Notes: a model not told the origin generated them from the sequence alone. Shown: positions 51,071 through 60,194, numbered from the stretch's first letter. The stretch is 64,000 nt of DNA from Verrucomicrobiia bacterium (GCA_014239365.1 JAAZZB010000051.1:1-64000), one strand, 5' to 3'. Numbers and translations are program-made.

Positions 51071-52222
51071 CTATTTTTTGAACGCCGCCGCAATGGTGGA
51101 CCACGTGACCACCAGCGGGATGAGATAAAACACGAGCACAATAAAGACAATCGGGATCACGCGGTTGCGCAGGCACAGCTCCGCCAACCATTCAGCGAAC
51201 TTCACCGGCAAAGCGCGAATGGGCGCGAAGGGCAGGAAAATCAACGCGCCCGCCAGGTTAAAAAGCAAATGAGCAAACGCCACCGTGGCACCGGCCACCA
51301 CTGCGGGCGGTAGCGGATCACCGGGCTGCACCGTTACCGCGCTGGCCGCGGCTAGTGCGGCGAGCAAGCCGGTGACGGTGGTGCCGATGTTGGCGCCGAT
51401 GGTGAAAGGGAAAATTTGTGGCAAACGCAACACGCCCGCGCCCGCCAGCGGGACGATGAGGCTGGTGGTGATGGAGCTGCTCTGCACAAGCACCGTGAGG
51501 CACAGGCCCACCATAAACGCGATGGCGGCGTTGCGGAAAAGATACGCATCGAAAAACGCCTCCAGCTTTTTGAGCACGAGGCTTTGCAGCAGCTTCACGA
51601 TGGCGAACAGCATGATGAAGGTAATCACCACCGAGACAACCAACAACGCCGGGTCGCTCAGCATATCACCCATCCAATCAATGAACGGCTTGGTGATTTT
51701 CTTGAGATAATTCTCCGGCTTCGTCACGCCAGTGATTTCAACAAAATGCTCACCCAGAAAACGCGCCCATTTTTCAAGAATGCCAAAACTGTATTCTAAC
51801 GGTAACAAGAGGGCCACGGTGATTAAATTAAACGTGTCGTGCACCGACGACGCCGCAAAGGCTCGGCGGAATTCCGCCCGTCGCGTGATATGCCCGAGCG
51901 ACACAATTTTGGCCGTCACGGTGGTGCCCACGTTGGCGCCCATCATCATAAAAATCGCGCCGCCCACATCCACCGCGCCCGCTGCCACGAGGCCCACGAT
52001 GAGGCTCGTGGTGGTGGAAGAACTTTGCACAATGGTGGTGGCCAGAATGCCAATGAAGAGTCCCACGATAGGCGACTTCGTCGCTTCGAGCAGCTTGGCC
52101 GCCGTTTCTTTGAACTCCCCCTTGAACGCCGCGCCCATGCCGCCGATGCCGATCAGGAAAAGATACAGGCACACACCGACACCGAGTATTTTCAAAAGGG
52201 TCTGGAGCTTCTCGTTTTTCAT
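51071..52222 (-). CDS. Na+/phosphate cotransporter
   Basis: A 383-residue inner-membrane protein of the NptA/PNaS family that brings in phosphate with sodium. The two family repeats are plain: TTIVQSSSTTTSLIVGLVAAG and its inverted-topology partner TVLVQSSSITTSLIVPLAGAG, each followed by a GAN(V/I)GTTVT segment. About nine to ten helices are visible. The ATG at 52222 is preferred over a TTG at 52231. It heads an operon with phoU and a porin gene. Confidence 0.93.
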   Translation of the reverse strand: MKNEKLQTLLKILGVGVCLYLFLIGIGGMGAAFKGEFKETAAKLLEATKSPIVGLFIGILATTIVQSSSTTTSLIVGLVAAGAVDVGGAIFMMMGANVGTTVTAKIVSLGHITRRAEFRRAFAASSVHDTFNLITVALLLPLEYSFGILEKWARFLGEHFVEITGVTKPENYLKKITKPFIDWMGDMLSDPALLVVSVVITFIMLFAIVKLLQSLVLKKLEAFFDAYLFRNAAIAFMVGLCLTVLVQSSSITTSLIVPLAGAGVLRLPQIFPFTIGANIGTTVTGLLAALAAASAVTVQPGDPLPPAVVAGATVAFAHLLFNLAGALIFLPFAPIRALPVKFAEWLAELCLRNRVIPIVFIVLVFYLIPLVVTWSTIAAAFKK

Positions 52223-52405
52223 TGAGAACAAGGGGGTAAGTAAACGGGGCTGAGGCTATCCGCAATTGCAGTGCTTCTCTGGATCAGTCATTAGGGGTTT
52301 CACCTGGGCTGCGTTCCATACGTCGCGGCGGGTATTGCAGCCGCACGCGCTGGAGCCAAGAGCAAGTTGCTCACAGCGACTCACACAGCTAGACCAAGAC
52401 GGTGA

Positions 52406-52972
52406 ATGAAACCCAAACTCTTAAAAAAGTCTCGGAAACCGACCGCCCCGTTGCTTCACTGCCGGATGTCGTCGTCGTTGCCATATCGCATTGCCACGTT
52501 GCTCTATGCTTTCCACGAAGATGGACGCGTGCTGCTGATCCAGCGCAACCACGATCCCAACCGCGGCTGCTACAGCCCGCCCGGCGGTAAACTGAAAACC
52601 GATACCGGCGAAAGCCCGCACGCCTGCGCCATCCGCGAAGCGCGCGAAGAAACCGGCCTGCAACTCGCCGCCGCCGATCTCCACCTCACCGGCGTCATCA
52701 GCGAACACGGCTACCAAGGCAACGCCCATTGGCTGATGTTTCTTTTTGAAATCAAACCGCGCCTCACCGAACTGCCGCCCGAACACGAAGAAGGCGCGTT
52801 CCATTTCGCCACCCGCGAAGACCTCGAATCCCTCCCGCTACCGGGCACCGATCGCGAACAAATTTGGCCTCTCTTCTGGCAACACCGCAACGCCTTCTTC
52901 GTCGCCCACTGCCAATGCACCGAAAACCAACCCGACGATTGGGCAATACTGCAATCCTCCCTCGACTCATAA
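52406..52972 (+). CDS. Nudix hydrolase
   Basis: A 188-residue protein with a Nudix fold: LYAFHEDGRVLLIQRNHD then the Nudix helix ESPHACAIREAREETGL near residues 69-85. The spacing between the leading GG and the first Glu is two residues longer than in the canonical GX5EX7REUXEE box. It may clean or regulate a nucleoside diphosphate-linked molecule such as 8-oxo-dGTP or ADP-ribose; the substrate is unknown. Its TAA overlaps the ATG of tadA, so the two are translated together. Confidence 0.88.
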   Translation: MKPKLLKKSRKPTAPLLHCRMSSSLPYRIATLLYAFHEDGRVLLIQRNHDPNRGCYSPPGGKLKTDTGESPHACAIREAREETGLQLAAADLHLTGVISEHGYQGNAHWLMFLFEIKPRLTELPPEHEEGAFHFATREDLESLPLPGTDREQIWPLFWQHRNAFFVAHCQCTENQPDDWAILQSSLDS

Positions 52973-53436
52973 TGGACGAACAATTTATGCAAGACGCCAT
53001 CCGTCAGGCGGTGAAAGCTTACGAGGCCGACGAAGTGCCCGTGGGCGCGGTGGTCGTTCGCAAGGGCGCCGTCATCGCCCGCGCGTGGAACCAAGTTGAG
53101 CTACTCAAAGACGCCACCGCCCACGCCGAGATGATCGCCCTCACCGCCGCCGAAGCTGCCGTGGGCGATTGGCGCCTCACCGACTGCACACTGTACGTCA
53201 CCAAAGAGCCCTGCCCGATGTGCGCCGGTGCGCTTGTCCATTGCCGAATCGCCCGCGTTGTTTTTGGCGCGCCCGATGCCAACGGCGGCGCAGCCGGTGG
53301 CGCGATGAATCTCCTGCAATGGCCCACGCTCAATCACCAATCCGAAATCACCGGCGGCGTGATGGAAAATGATTGCCGCAGCCTGCTCCAAACTTTCTTT
53401 CAGGAAAAACGCAATCGCCCCACTGACGACAAGTGA
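52972..53436 (+). CDS. tadA: tRNA-specific adenosine deaminase
   Basis: Makes inosine at the wobble position of tRNA-Arg(ACG). The 154-residue zinc deaminase has the catalytic His51-Ala-Glu53 (HAEMIAL) and the zinc ligands Cys81 and Cys84 (PCPMCAGA). The C-terminal part ending TFFQEKRNR fits TadA. I chose the ATG at 52972, whose A is the last base of the nudix stop codon. A family C repeat follows after 23 bases. Confidence 0.95.
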   Translation: MDEQFMQDAIRQAVKAYEADEVPVGAVVVRKGAVIARAWNQVELLKDATAHAEMIALTAAEAAVGDWRLTDCTLYVTKEPCPMCAGALVHCRIARVVFGAPDANGGAAGGAMNLLQWPTLNHQSEITGGVMENDCRSLLQTFFQEKRNRPTDDK

Positions 53437-53459
53437 TAAACTCCGCCGCCAACCCCCAA

Positions 53460-53513
53460 GGTAGGGCGTGCTCTCCGAGCGCGCCAAGGCGGTTCCAGAG
53501 AAACCGCCCTACC
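53460..53513. repeat. Family C palindromic repeat after tadA
   Basis: An element bounded by GGTAGGGCG (53460-53468) and CGCCCTACC (53505-53513), with an inner GGCGGTT...AACCGCC (53488-53494/53502-53508) and a small GCTC-TCC-GAGC hairpin at 53470-53480. Only one copy is in the window. An open frame of the next gene runs back through it, but the likely start is downstream. Confidence 0.8.
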
Positions 53514-53521
53514 AAAACCCA

Positions 53522-55336
53522 GTGAGCCTCAACCCCGCCAGACTCCAAACCGCGTTGGCAACCGCCCGCCAAGCCCTCCTCGCCGAGCGCAACGCCGACG
53601 GCCATTGGAACGGCCAACTCTCCAGCAGCGCCCTCGCCACCGCCACCGCCGTCGTCGCGCTGCAACAAGTCCAAACCCACACCGACGCCGATCATTCCCC
53701 TTATATAAAGGGCGGCCTCGATTGGCTCGCCGCTAACGCCAACCCCGACGGCGGCTGGGGCGACTCCACCAAAAGCAAAAGCAACATTTCCACCACCACA
53801 CTGTGTTGGGCTGCGTTCGCAAATGCCCCCGAAAAATACGCCGCCACTGTGGCCGCCGCCGAAACTTGGCTCACCAACGCCGCCGGTGGCATCACGCCCG
53901 AAAAACTCGCGCCCGCCATCATCCGCCGCTACGGCAAAGATCGCACTTTTTCCATTCCCATCCTCACCCACTGCGCCCTCGCCGGCAAAATCGATTGGGC
54001 CGATGTGCGACCGCTGCCCTTTGAACTCGCCGCGCTGCCGCAAAGTTGGTTCGGCGCGCTGCGGTTGCCGGTGGTCAGCTACGCGCTGCCCGCGCTCATC
54101 GCCATTGGCCAGTGCCGCCATCACCATCGACCCACGCGCAATCCCATCACGCGCATCCTCCGCAACGTCACGCGCAACAAAACGCTGAACGTGTTGGAGC
54201 GCGTCCAGCCCTCCAACGGCGGGTTTCTGGAAGCAACGCCGCTCACCAGCTTCGTGACCATGAGCCTCGCGGGCAGCGGACTCGCCAATCATCCCGTCGC
54301 GAAAAAAGGCGTCGCCTTTATTTTGGATTCCGCCCGCGCCGATGGCAGTTGGCCTATCGACACAAACCTCGCCACGTGGGTGACCACGCTTGCCGTCAAT
54401 GCCCTCGGCAATGCCTTGCCCACTGAAGCGCGCGCGCCCGTTCGCGATTGGCTCCTCGCCCAGCAATATCGCGAGGTGCATCCGTACACCCTCGCCGCGC
54501 CGGGCGGTTGGGCGTGGACGCCTCTGCCCGGTGGCGTGCCCGATGCCGACGACACCCCCGGCGCATTGCTCGCGCTAAAAAATCTCGGCGACCTCACCGC
54601 CGCCACCCGCGAAGCCGCGCGCCTCGGCTGCACGTGGCTGCTCGATTTGCAAAACCGCGATGGCGGCATCCCCACATTTTGCCGTGGCTGGACCAACCTC
54701 CCATTCGACCGCTCCAGCCCCGACCTCACCGCCCACACCCTCCGCGCGTGGCTCGCGTGGCGCGATGAATTGCCCGAACTGCAAACCCGCATCGACAACG
54801 CCTTCGCACGCGGCACACGGTTTCTCGCCCAAAACGAAGGTGCGGGAATGGATGGCTGGGCACCGTTGTGGTTTGGCAACCAACACGCGCCCGACGAAAT
54901 CAACTGGACCTACGGCACCGCCAAAGTGCTGCTCGCATTAAACGAACCCGCCCAGCAAGCCCTCCCCGGCGGCGCACTGCGCGTGACCCGCGCCAAAAAC
55001 GCCCTCCTGGAAATGCAACGCACCGACGGCGCGTGGGGCGGATTCAAAGGCGGCGAACCTTCCATCGAAGAAACCGCCCTCGCACTGGAAGCCTTGGCGG
55101 ACGTGACAGAAAATGACATCGACGCGCAGGCCGCATTAGAAAAAGCCCGCGACCACGGCGCGTTGTGGCTTATTGAAAAAGTCGAAAACGGCGAATGGAC
55201 CGAGCCTTCGCCCATCGGTTTTTATTTCGCCAAACTTTGGTATTTTGAAAAGCTGTACCCGATGATCGCAACGGTGGCGGCGCTAACGTGCTGCCGGCAT
55301 CTTGCCGGCAGACCCGATGTAATCGAACATCATTGA
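53522..55336 (+). CDS. Squalene-hopene cyclase-like terpene cyclase
   Basis: A 604-residue class II triterpene-cyclase-like protein, which would cyclise squalene to hopene-type products. The DxDD acid motif is present as PDADD (residues 341-344), and several QW-type repeats are seen (DGHWNGQL, DGGWGDSTKSKSN, DGGIPTFCRGW, DGAWGGFKGGEPSIEETALAL). I prefer the GTG at 53522 because the longer frame starts inside a family C repeat. The last residues (TCCRHLAGRPDVIEHH) are read from a family A repeat; a normal end would be near YPMIATVAAL. A squalene/phytoene synthase lies at 63 kb. Some members act on other prenyl chains. Confidence 0.85.
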   Translation: MSLNPARLQTALATARQALLAERNADGHWNGQLSSSALATATAVVALQQVQTHTDADHSPYIKGGLDWLAANANPDGGWGDSTKSKSNISTTTLCWAAFANAPEKYAATVAAAETWLTNAAGGITPEKLAPAIIRRYGKDRTFSIPILTHCALAGKIDWADVRPLPFELAALPQSWFGALRLPVVSYALPALIAIGQCRHHHRPTRNPITRILRNVTRNKTLNVLERVQPSNGGFLEATPLTSFVTMSLAGSGLANHPVAKKGVAFILDSARADGSWPIDTNLATWVTTLAVNALGNALPTEARAPVRDWLLAQQYREVHPYTLAAPGGWAWTPLPGGVPDADDTPGALLALKNLGDLTAATREAARLGCTWLLDLQNRDGGIPTFCRGWTNLPFDRSSPDLTAHTLRAWLAWRDELPELQTRIDNAFARGTRFLAQNEGAGMDGWAPLWFGNQHAPDEINWTYGTAKVLLALNEPAQQALPGGALRVTRAKNALLEMQRTDGAWGGFKGGEPSIEETALALEALADVTENDIDAQAALEKARDHGALWLIEKVENGEWTEPSPIGFYFAKLWYFEKLYPMIATVAALTCCRHLAGRPDVIEHH

Positions 55337-55361
55337 TCTGCCGGCAAGATGCCGGCAGCAC
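55288..55361. repeat. Family A inverted repeat forming the tails of two convergent genes
   Basis: Full perfect arms at 55288-55312 and 55337-55361 with a 24-base spacer. The stop codons of the cyclase (55336) and rsmD (55330) both fall inside the element, so each gene's last 10-16 codons are repeat sequence. Confidence 0.95.
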
Positions 55362-55923
55362 TTTTCAGCACCCGAATCCAAGTATCGCCGTGCTTCAGAG
55401 TTTTGTGTTCACTCCACGGCTCTGAAATTTCCACGGCATCACGTTTGGTGTGGCCCACGAGCAAGCGGCCTTCGGGTTTCAAAATTTTCACCAAAGCCGG
55501 TTCATCCAAAAGTTTTTGCGCCCAACTCACGGAACGCTTGCCGGGCGCGGTCTTGTCGCCATAAGGCGGATCGGCACAAATAAAATCAAACGTACGGTTT
55601 GCCTCGGCCAGTTGCTTCACCGCCTGCAACGCGCATTGCACGCGCACTTCTACTTTGATCTCCAGCGCCTTCGCGTTGCGGCGAATGTACCCGGCGTGCT
55701 TGGAACTTTTCTCCACGGCCACGGCAGACGCCGCCCCGCGACTGAGGCATTCGAGACTCAGCGCGCCACTGCCGGCGAACAGTTCAAGCACAGTGCAGCC
55801 GTCAATCCACGGGCCGAGGCTATTGAAGATGGCTTGGCGAACTTTATCCGGCGTGGGCCGCACGCCGAGGCCGGGCGGCACGGCGAGGATGCGGCCGGCC
55901 CATTGACCGCCAGTGATGCGCAT
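55330..55923 (-). CDS. rsmD: 16S rRNA (guanine966-N2)-methyltransferase
   Basis: A 197-residue SAM-dependent rRNA methyltransferase. It begins MRITGGQWAGRILAVPPG, with RPTPDKVRQAIFN, the SAM loop VLELFAGSGALSLE and catalytic DPPYGDK near residue 120, all typical of RsmD. The protein would normally end near HGDTWIRVLK; the final ten residues SAAGILPADQ come from the family A repeat. It overlaps the end of the cyclase gene. Confidence 0.95.
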   Translation of the reverse strand: MRITGGQWAGRILAVPPGLGVRPTPDKVRQAIFNSLGPWIDGCTVLELFAGSGALSLECLSRGAASAVAVEKSSKHAGYIRRNAKALEIKVEVRVQCALQAVKQLAEANRTFDFICADPPYGDKTAPGKRSVSWAQKLLDEPALVKILKPEGRLLVGHTKRDAVEISEPWSEHKTLKHGDTWIRVLKSAAGILPADQ

Positions 55924-55932
55924 AGTCAGTCG

Positions 55933-56760
55933 TTAGGGTTTGCGCGCGGGATTGGTGAGCAGTTCGCGCATCCGTTCGTTGTCGGATTCCAATTGCCGAA
56001 TGCGCGCAAGCAAAGCGGCGCGGGTTTGGGTCGGCGCTGGATTCGGATTTTTCTGCGCACGCAAACGGGCGAGCTCTTCCTTGAGCCGATGATTTGCGCC
56101 CAAGGCCTGAATGTACAATTTCTCGCTGCGCAGGGCTTGGGTGCGCAGGTATTTCAAATCCGCATCGAGCTTGTCTTTTTCGCTTTGGAGTTTGTTGTTC
56201 TCGACCTGTACCTTGGCGTAAAGTTTGGGGTCGGCCGATTTGGGCCGGGCGGCCAGCGCCTCGCGCAATTGTTCTTTTGCGAATTCTGCCGCCTGTTCCG
56301 CCTCAGCCCATTTGCGCTGGGCAATCAAGTTTACCTCATTGAGCTTGGCAAACTTTTGTTCCGCGAGGCGTTTTTCCTCCTGCAATTTTGCTAATTGAAT
56401 TTCCCAATTCTGCGCGGGCACCGGCTGGGCTGGCGCTTTGGGCGGAGCGTTGCCAATAATTTGCTCCGGCGTGATGCCCAGCACGCGAGCGAGCGGAATA
56501 ATTTCCTTATCAATTTGCGCAAGCAAACTTTTCACCACTGCAGGATTCCACGTCGCGTGTTGGCGGGAAATCACTTCCAATTTCCGCCGCGCATCGACGA
56601 AGCTGCCGAGCGCTTTTTCTTTCGCGCCGCTCCGAGCCAGAGTACGACCTTCCTCAAAAAGAGTATAGGCATTGTGATACTCATCGTTGGGCAAACCTCC
56701 GGCCCATGCCGATACAGACAGAATAATCCCCAAAATGAAACTGAGTCCCCACCCCCTCAT
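55933..56760 (-). CDS. Exported coiled-coil protein of unknown function
   Basis: A 275-residue protein with a signal peptide (RGWGLSFILGIILSVSAWA). A tetratricopeptide-like helical part (YTLFEEGRTLARSGAKEKAL) is followed by a long charged coiled coil from about residue 120 to 240, rich in Gln, Glu, Lys and Leu, and a proline-rich bridge NPNPAPTQT before a second short coil. No enzymatic motif is visible. I chose the ATG at 56760 to give the signal peptide; a longer frame reaches 56796. It is ten bases upstream of the rsmD start codon, on the same strand. Confidence 0.75.
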   Translation of the reverse strand: MRGWGLSFILGIILSVSAWAGGLPNDEYHNAYTLFEEGRTLARSGAKEKALGSFVDARRKLEVISRQHATWNPAVVKSLLAQIDKEIIPLARVLGITPEQIIGNAPPKAPAQPVPAQNWEIQLAKLQEEKRLAEQKFAKLNEVNLIAQRKWAEAEQAAEFAKEQLREALAARPKSADPKLYAKVQVENNKLQSEKDKLDADLKYLRTQALRSEKLYIQALGANHRLKEELARLRAQKNPNPAPTQTRAALLARIRQLESDNERMRELLTNPARKP

Positions 56761-56864
56761 CGCCGCCACCGTGCCAGATTCAATCTGGCAAAGCAAGCTT
56801 TTCCATTTCTATTCGGCGGGCATCGGTTGACATTCGCCGCTGCAAATTGCTACCCTTGGGCGTT

Positions 56865-57485
56865 GTGAGTGTGCCCTTACACCAGCCCGTGCTCGTGCTA
56901 AACCGCCTTTGGCAGGCGGTGAATGTCTGCTCGGTGCGCCGCGCCGTGGGTCTGCTCTTCACCGGGCACGCGCAAGTGGTTTACAATGATGACGCCGACG
57001 GCTTCCAAACGTTTAGCTTTGGCGAGTGGCAAGATTTTTCTGAGGCCGAGCCGCATCCCGATTCCATCGCGGCGGTGTCCTTTCGCCTCCGCATTCCGCG
57101 CGTGATTTTGCTGCTGGGTTACGATCGGTTTCCGCGACAGGAAGTGAAGTTCACGCGGCACAATATTTTTGAGCGCGATAAAAATACCTGCCAATATTGC
57201 GGCGGACGTTTTGACCGGCGCGATTTGAATCTCGACCACGTCATCCCGCGCGACCGCGGCGGGCCAACCACGTGGGAAAACATCGTGTGCTCGTGCATCC
57301 CGTGCAACACCCGCAAGAGCAACCGCACCCCCCGCGAGGCCGGCTTGAATTTGATCACCAAACCGCGAAAGCCAAAATGGCGGCCGTTCATTCAGGTAAG
57401 TTTTGGCGTGAAAACGCACGATAGCTGGAAGCACTTCATCGATGTCGCCTACTGGAACGTCGAATTAGGTGAGGAAAAAGACTAA
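56865..57485 (+). CDS. HNH endonuclease family protein
   Basis: A 206-residue protein with the N-terminal LHQPVLVLNRLWQAVNVCSV region and a C-terminal HNH domain: CQYCGGRFDRRDLNLDHVIP followed by GGPTTWENIVCSCIPCN, with the zinc-type CxxC pairs. This architecture is a widespread chromosomal HNH family of unknown role, often single copy. The GTG at 56865 is the preferred start; GTG at 56871 is also possible. It overlaps the stop of the convergent RelE-like gene by four bases. Confidence 0.85.
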   Translation: MSVPLHQPVLVLNRLWQAVNVCSVRRAVGLLFTGHAQVVYNDDADGFQTFSFGEWQDFSEAEPHPDSIAAVSFRLRIPRVILLLGYDRFPRQEVKFTRHNIFERDKNTCQYCGGRFDRRDLNLDHVIPRDRGGPTTWENIVCSCIPCNTRKSNRTPREAGLNLITKPRKPKWRPFIQVSFGVKTHDSWKHFIDVAYWNVELGEEKD

Positions 57486-57859
57486 GCCTCCTCGCGCGAA
57501 GCGGAGGCGGCTTCATCAATCATCTCCCAAAAATCCGGATTCTCCGCCAACGCATCGTCTTCGTCCTGCGTCATGTTCACGTTGCGGAAGAAAAAATCCT
57601 TCAGCGTGTTGCGCGAGAAAATCCGGTGCACCACCACGCCTAATTCGTGGCATTCAAAATACACGCGATAATTTCCCACGCGATAGCGATGCAAACTTTT
57701 CACTCCATGCTCCAGGCGTCCATAAAACCCACTCGCCCGAACCTCATCCGGCAGCCCGCGAAACTCGCCTAAAATTTGCAGCTGCAAATCCTTCGGCATC
57801 CCCGCCAGCTCCGCCGCGCTGGTGGGATTAAAAATAATCTGAAAATATTTCAGCGCCAT
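57482..57859 (-). CDS. RelE/HigB-like toxin-type protein without partner
   Basis: A 125-residue protein whose core (KSLHRYRVGNYRVYFECHE, then VVVHRIFSRNTLKDFFFR) fits the RelE/ParE toxin superfamily. A long acidic C-terminus (NMTQDEDDALAENPDFWEMIDE) is not typical of toxic RelE and could act as a built-in inhibitor, which is inference. No antitoxin gene is next to it; the neighbours are an HNH gene (convergent) and a tRNA. Confidence 0.7.
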   Translation of the reverse strand: MALKYFQIIFNPTSAAELAGMPKDLQLQILGEFRGLPDEVRASGFYGRLEHGVKSLHRYRVGNYRVYFECHELGVVVHRIFSRNTLKDFFFRNVNMTQDEDDALAENPDFWEMIDEAASASREEA

Positions 57860-57902
57860 GCCTGTTCCTTTTCCGTAACTCCTTATTCCAATGACACCAA
57901 AA

Positions 57903-57977
57903 TGGTAGCCCGTAGGGGAATTGAACCCCTCTCTCAGCCTTGAGAGGGCCGTGTCCTAGCCGATAGACGAACGGGCC
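57903..57977 (-). tRNA. tRNA-Glu (CTC anticodon)
   Basis: Read on the reverse strand, 75 bases including an encoded CCA. The 7-base acceptor stem pairs with one G-U at the first pair, the D-arm has GTCTATCGGCTAGGAC, the anticodon loop is CTCTCAA giving anticodon CTC (reads GAG), and the T-arm is GGGGTTCAATTCCCC. Overall similarity to bacterial tRNA-Glu is high. Confidence 0.95.
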
Positions 57978-58032
57978 ATTGGACGGAAAAGCTAACACCC
58001 TGTGAATAAATGTCAACACCGCGCCGGAAGAG

Positions 58033-59271
58033 TTACCACCTCCAAAGCGCCGACAACGGTACCGCATACAAATCGGTGGCGAATGGCACTACCTCCGATC
58101 CCGTATACAAAACCACACCCCGCTGAAACCGACGGCCCGCTGCCGCCTTCAAGGCACGCAAACCCGAGAAATGCTTACCCCCGGGACTCATCGTGGCTTT
58201 GATTTCAATCCCCACCAACCGGCCTCGGCCATCCTCAAGCACCACATCCACTTCCTGTCCGCCCGCCGTTCTCCAGTGAAACATTCCCGGGCACACGGTG
58301 CTCCACCCCAATTGCTTTTGTAATTCCATCACCACAAAATTTTCCAGCATCGGCCCCAAATGCACCGGATCCTCACGCAACCATTCCGGCGTTGCCTGCT
58401 GCAAATGCGCCAGCAGACCGGTGTCGTTCAGATACAGTTTCGGTGCCTGAATTAGTCGCTTCCCCAAATTGCCCGACCAAGCCGGCAATAAGCGCACTAG
58501 AAATAAACGCTCCAGCAATACTTGGTATCGCTTCAGCGTGGATTGTGGAATGCCCGCCGCCTGAGATACCAACGAGTGATTTACCAAAGCCCCCACCCGC
58601 GCCGCCAACAAGCTGAGCAAACGTGGCACTGCTGTGACATCCTGAATGTTTGCCAACTCGCGCACATCCCGCTGCAACACCGTGGCCAAATAGGAATCAA
58701 ACCAAGCCCGTCGCCGGGTTGACGCCTTGCGCCCTTGCACTTCCGGAAAACCACCCAAACAAATCATCGAAACTAATTCCTCACGATCCATTTTCTCCCC
58801 CCGCAACCGGTTGGGAAATGTGGCCCCGAACAACACATCCAAAAACCCTTCACGCCGCCCCACAATTTCCCCATGCGAAAACGGCCCCAACTCCACCACC
58901 TGCATCCGTCCCGCCAGCGAGTCCGCCACACGCGGCAACAACAAAACGTTGGCGGATCCGGTGAGCAAAAACCGCCCGGGCCTTCGATCCCGATCCACTG
59001 CAACTTTCAATGCCAAAAATAATTCCGGCGCGCGCTGCACTTCATCCAAAACTGTCAACCCTTCACCCAAACCCGCCACAAACCCCGACGGATCCCCCTT
59101 GGCCGCCGCCAGCACCACCGGATCATCCAGCGTCAAATACCGACCTTTCCGCAGTATCGCCGGCGACTGCACCAGCGTGCTCTTGCCGCACTGCCGAGGC
59201 CCCAGCAGCAACACCACCGGGGTATCCCTCAGAGCCGCCTGAATCTCACGCGCCAAGTGTCGACGTTTCAT
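58033..59271 (-). CDS. AAA ATPase with DUF4143 domain
   Basis: A 412-residue protein of the AAA_14/DUF4143 family. Walker A is LLLGPRQCGKSTL near residue 21, Walker B is LTVLDEVQRAP, and the sensor LLTGSANVLLL follows. The C-terminal DUF4143 domain shows a PD-(D/E)XK-like pattern EVDVVLEDG...GIEIKAT, as in restriction-nuclease folds. Such proteins are frequent, variable across strains, and of unclear function, possibly mobile or defence-linked. It starts at an ATG and lies alone between the tRNA and the pseudouridine synthase. Confidence 0.88.
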   Translation of the reverse strand: MKRRHLAREIQAALRDTPVVLLLGPRQCGKSTLVQSPAILRKGRYLTLDDPVVLAAAKGDPSGFVAGLGEGLTVLDEVQRAPELFLALKVAVDRDRRPGRFLLTGSANVLLLPRVADSLAGRMQVVELGPFSHGEIVGRREGFLDVLFGATFPNRLRGEKMDREELVSMICLGGFPEVQGRKASTRRRAWFDSYLATVLQRDVRELANIQDVTAVPRLLSLLAARVGALVNHSLVSQAAGIPQSTLKRYQVLLERLFLVRLLPAWSGNLGKRLIQAPKLYLNDTGLLAHLQQATPEWLREDPVHLGPMLENFVVMELQKQLGWSTVCPGMFHWRTAGGQEVDVVLEDGRGRLVGIEIKATMSPGGKHFSGLRALKAAAGRRFQRGVVLYTGSEVVPFATDLYAVPLSALWRW

Positions 59272-59363
59272 AGCCGGATATTAACCGCTTTCTGGATGAC
59301 AATCAACCATAAAATGGCTAATTATCAGAATCTTAGCTTTAGGGCTTTGCGGGGCTCAATCCT

Positions 59364-60113
59364 TCAATCGAAATACGTTTCCTCTTCTGCTTCGCTCACG
59401 GTTTCGATGAAGTCCACGAATTCATCCGCCGGTTCGGCCACGAATTCCCAGTCGTGATCGCGCCACCGGAAACGCAGGGTGTGGGCGTGGAGAGCTTGGT
59501 TTTTGAGAATGAGCTGTTGCCGATCGGCATCGGTTAACTCGGATCTCACGAATTTCAAATACCACGATTTATCAAGCCCATAAAGTTTGTCGCCCACGAT
59601 TGCATGACCGAGGTGCTGGAGGTGGATGCGGATTTGGTGTTTCCGACCGGTGACGGGTGCCACGCGCAGCCACGTGAATTTTTCATCATCGCGCTCGAAC
59701 TTCCATTGCGTCCAATAACGCGTTTGCGAGGGATGCCCATCATCGCGCACGCAATCTTTCAGGGCCACTTCGCTGGCGTCATCCGCGCCGAGCGGGGCGT
59801 CGATGGTGCCTTCGCTTTCCGCCACGTGCCCGTGGACGATGGCCCAGTATTGTTTTTCCACCTCGCGACTTTCCCACAGTTTGCGCAACTCACGCGCGGC
59901 CTCATCGGTTTTGCCCACGCACACCACGCCGCTGGTTTCGCGATCCAGCCGATTGATGAGATGCACCGACTGCTCCGCGCCGCGATACAGCCGCAACCGC
60001 CCCGCCAAGCTCGAGCGCTCATCGCCCTTCGTGGGATGACACACGAGCCCCGCCTGTTTGTTGATGACCAGCAAATCGTCGTCCTCATGCAGAATTTCAA
60101 ATAAATCGGACAT
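59364..60113 (-). CDS. RluA-family pseudouridine synthase
   Basis: A 249-residue RNA pseudouridine synthase. The catalytic aspartate is in HLINRLDRETSG, with KQYWAIVHG and the C-terminal VTGRKHQIRIHLQHLGHAIVGDKLYG typical of RluA/RluD. The N-terminal S4 domain of RluD is absent. I chose the ATG at 60113 (MSDLFEILHEDDD); the longer frame back to 60173 reads through a degenerate repeat (peptide MEIENWSFLGYWVLG). RNA target is unknown. Confidence 0.9.
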   Translation of the reverse strand: MSDLFEILHEDDDLLVINKQAGLVCHPTKGDERSSLAGRLRLYRGAEQSVHLINRLDRETSGVVCVGKTDEAARELRKLWESREVEKQYWAIVHGHVAESEGTIDAPLGADDASEVALKDCVRDDGHPSQTRYWTQWKFERDDEKFTWLRVAPVTGRKHQIRIHLQHLGHAIVGDKLYGLDKSWYLKFVRSELTDADRQQLILKNQALHAHTLRFRWRDHDWEFVAEPADEFVDFIETVSEAEEETYFD

Positions 60114-60194
60114 AGTTAAAACCCAATGACCAAGAACCCAATACCCAAGGAATGACCAATTCTCAATCTCCAAAAACCTCCAATCACCAAGACC

